Below, piece after piece: positions 5,758-6,494 of a DNA stretch of 6,494 nt. The DNA is taken from positions 1 to 6,494 of the forward strand of contig CAJMNR010000079.1 in assembly GCA_905214875.1 (NCBI GenBank), written 5' to 3'. Origin of the DNA: an uncultured bacterium (GTDB lineage: Bacteria > Bacillota > Clostridia > Lachnospirales > Lachnospiraceae). The notes under the pieces were generated by a model. That model was given only the letters and a program-made list of their open reading frames with translations, was not told the DNA's origin and did no database searches. Position 1 is the stretch's first letter; every line of letters starts with the position of its first letter. The translations under genes and the position numbers were made by a program.

Positions 5758-5795
5758 TACTAAAACAAGTCAAAATACTAGATAATTTAACCATA

Positions 5796-5870
5796 TAAAC
5801 TGGCCTTTTCAAAAACATTTAAACTGGTTCTATTAATTAGACCAGATTCCTCTTATTATATATAGGAATC
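5796..5870. promoter_or_regulatory. Cluster of short repeats and dyads between the divergent rrf2 and ECF genes
   Basis: TAAACTGG occurs twice in the same orientation, 24 bp apart (5796-5803 and 5820-5827). The second copy begins a hairpin-forming dyad: CTGGT and CTA (5824-5832, one bulged T) pair with TAGACCAG (5838-5845) around a five-base loop. Sharing the base at 5845, a further perfect 7-bp inverted repeat follows, GATTCCT (5845-5851) with AGGAATC (5864-5870) and a 12-base AT-only-like spacer. These may be operators for the divergent regulator or 5' UTR structure of the ECF gene. No confident plus-strand promoter was found; TATTAT at 5854-5859 is a possible -10 without a good -35. No known riboswitch is recognised. 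Confidence 0.4.
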
Positions 5871-5901
5871 ATTACATAAAGAAAAGGGAGGAGTACAATT
5901 T

Positions 5902-6435
5902 ATGAAATCAGAAAAAGTACAAAAATTAGTGACTGCAGCCATGTTTTCCGCCTTATGTTTCTTAGGAACTTTTCTAATAAAAATCCCAACATTCCAAGGA
6001 TATATCCATCTAGGTGACTGTATGGTATTGCTATCCGGCCTCTTACTTGGCCCACTCTACGGTGGCCTTGCAGCCGGCATTGGCTCATGCTTATCCGACC
6101 TCTTAGCTGGCTACGCAGCATATATCCCAGGAACATTCGCCATAAAAGCTATAGCAGCCGCACTTAGTGCTATTATATTCAACGCCCTGATTACACATGT
6201 CAAAAACAACCGAAAACCAAACCTATATGTAATCATCAGCGGCATCGGTGGAGCCATCGTCGTAGTATTCGGCTACCTAGCCTACGAAGGAATCATCCTA
6301 TCCCTAGGCGCCGGAGCCATAGTAAACATCCCCGGCAACCTCATCCAAGGAATCGCCGGAATCATCCTAGGCTCAATTCTCTACCCAGTACTATCAAAAA
6401 TACCAACACTAAGAACACTTGCACAAAGCAATTAA
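5902..6435 (+). CDS. ECF transporter S component (PF07155-like), vitamin-type substrate unknown
   Basis: A 177-residue protein with about five or six hydrophobic segments, the size of S components of energy-coupling-factor transporters, which bind a vitamin or precursor and dock on a shared EcfA/A'/T module. Features of the riboflavin/HMP-like branch are YIHLGD (34-39), LLLGPLYGG (47-55), IGSCLSDLLAGYAAYIPGTFAIK (60-82, described by its key Gly, Ser, Asp and Pro residues) and a late NIPGNLIQG (142-150). No ATPase or T gene is adjacent, so it is probably a group II component. Substrates in related families include riboflavin, pyridoxine, thiamine precursors and others; none can be chosen here. 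The ATG has GGGAGGAG eight bases upstream. In its last 78 codons no third base is G and only five are T, unlike the minus-strand genes. It is followed directly by a terminator. Confidence 0.88.
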   Translation: MKSEKVQKLVTAAMFSALCFLGTFLIKIPTFQGYIHLGDCMVLLSGLLLGPLYGGLAAGIGSCLSDLLAGYAAYIPGTFAIKAIAAALSAIIFNALITHVKNNRKPNLYVIISGIGGAIVVVFGYLAYEGIILSLGAGAIVNIPGNLIQGIAGIILGSILYPVLSKIPTLRTLAQSN

Positions 6436-6454
6436 GAATAAAAGGTTCTACAAT

Positions 6455-6494
6455 AAATGTTGGGGTGCGACTACAAGTCACACTACCAACATTT
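6455..6494 (+). terminator. Hairpin terminator after the ECF gene, cut by the window edge
   Basis: AAATGTTGG (6455-6463) is exactly complementary to CCAACATTT (6486-6494). Inside, GTG/CAC (6465-6467 with 6481-6483) and GACT/AGTC (6469-6472 with 6476-6479) extend the stem to a three-base ACA loop. It lies 19 bp after the stop codon. The expected T-run would continue beyond the last base shown. The opposite strand reads ATTTATT after its stem, so it might work in both directions. Confidence 0.7.

Noticed and set aside
5768..5773. TTGACT as the -35 box of the rrf2 promoter
   Set aside because: It is only ten bases from the perfect TATAAT and otherwise pairs with a poor -10, so it was not annotated as a full promoter.
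5790..5900. Vitamin riboswitch (FMN, TPP, cobalamin or pyridoxal-related) ahead of the ECF gene
   Set aside because: The spacer is too short and AT-rich and lacks the conserved cores of the riboswitches I know; only simple dyads are visible.
1..6494. Insertion sequences, CRISPR arrays, tRNA or rRNA genes, toxin-antitoxin or phage-defence genes
   Set aside because: No transposase-like frame, regular direct-repeat array, cloverleaf with CCA-type end or defence-type protein was seen on either strand.

Overview
The window looks like chromosomal DNA of a low-GC Gram-positive anaerobe, most likely class Clostridia and possibly Lachnospiraceae. The evidence is AT-rich codon use, AGGAG-type ribosome binding sites at every gene, sigma-A-like promoters (TTGACA/TATAAT), a stand-alone ECF vitamin-transporter S component, a YtvI-like AI-2E family protein and a DUF368 gene behind an Rrf2 regulator. 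The taxonomic placement is inference from style and gene content. No phage, transposon, CRISPR or tRNA gene is visible.

Layout from left to right. Positions 1-63 hold the 3' tail and rho-independent terminator of a rightward transcript whose body lies outside the window. Next come a perfect 15-bp inverted repeat (62-107) and a leftward terminator (109-132) that overlaps the stop codon of an AI-2E family membrane protein (131-1252, minus), which has its own promoter (1338-1366). Then come three tightly packed minus-strand genes for a zinc/manganese-type ABC importer: permease (1413-2255), ATPase (2258-3079) and substrate-binding protein with a long His/Asp/Glu loop (3108-4148). They are transcribed in the order binding protein, ATPase, permease, from a strong promoter (4300-4329). 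A perfect 10-5-10 palindrome (4273-4297) sits over the predicted start site, followed by a leader of about 145 nt with hairpins. Just upstream is the terminator (4340-4382) of a second minus-strand operon, an Rrf2-family regulator (5261-5707) followed by a DUF368 protein (4397-5248). Divergent from rrf2, across a 194-bp spacer rich in short dyads, is a plus-strand ECF transporter S component (5902-6435) ending in a hairpin at the right edge.

How the genes work together. The three ABC genes form one importer: the binding protein captures metal outside, the permease forms the channel and the ATPase drives transport. The palindrome over the start site fits repression when metal is plentiful, most simply by a Zur/Fur-type regulator, which is not in this window. 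The Rrf2 protein has four cysteines placed as in Fe-S-sensing members, and its gene is 12 bp from DUF368. DUF368 proteins have been linked to recycling of the undecaprenyl-phosphate lipid carrier, so this pairing may tie envelope lipid recycling to redox or Fe-S status (inference). The S component must borrow an energising module encoded elsewhere.

I see no clearly new multi-gene system. The most promising leads are the metal-operon operator and structured leader, the CGGHC extension on the ATPase, the missing lipobox in the binding protein, the Rrf2-DUF368 pair, and the 15-bp inverted repeat between convergent terminators.
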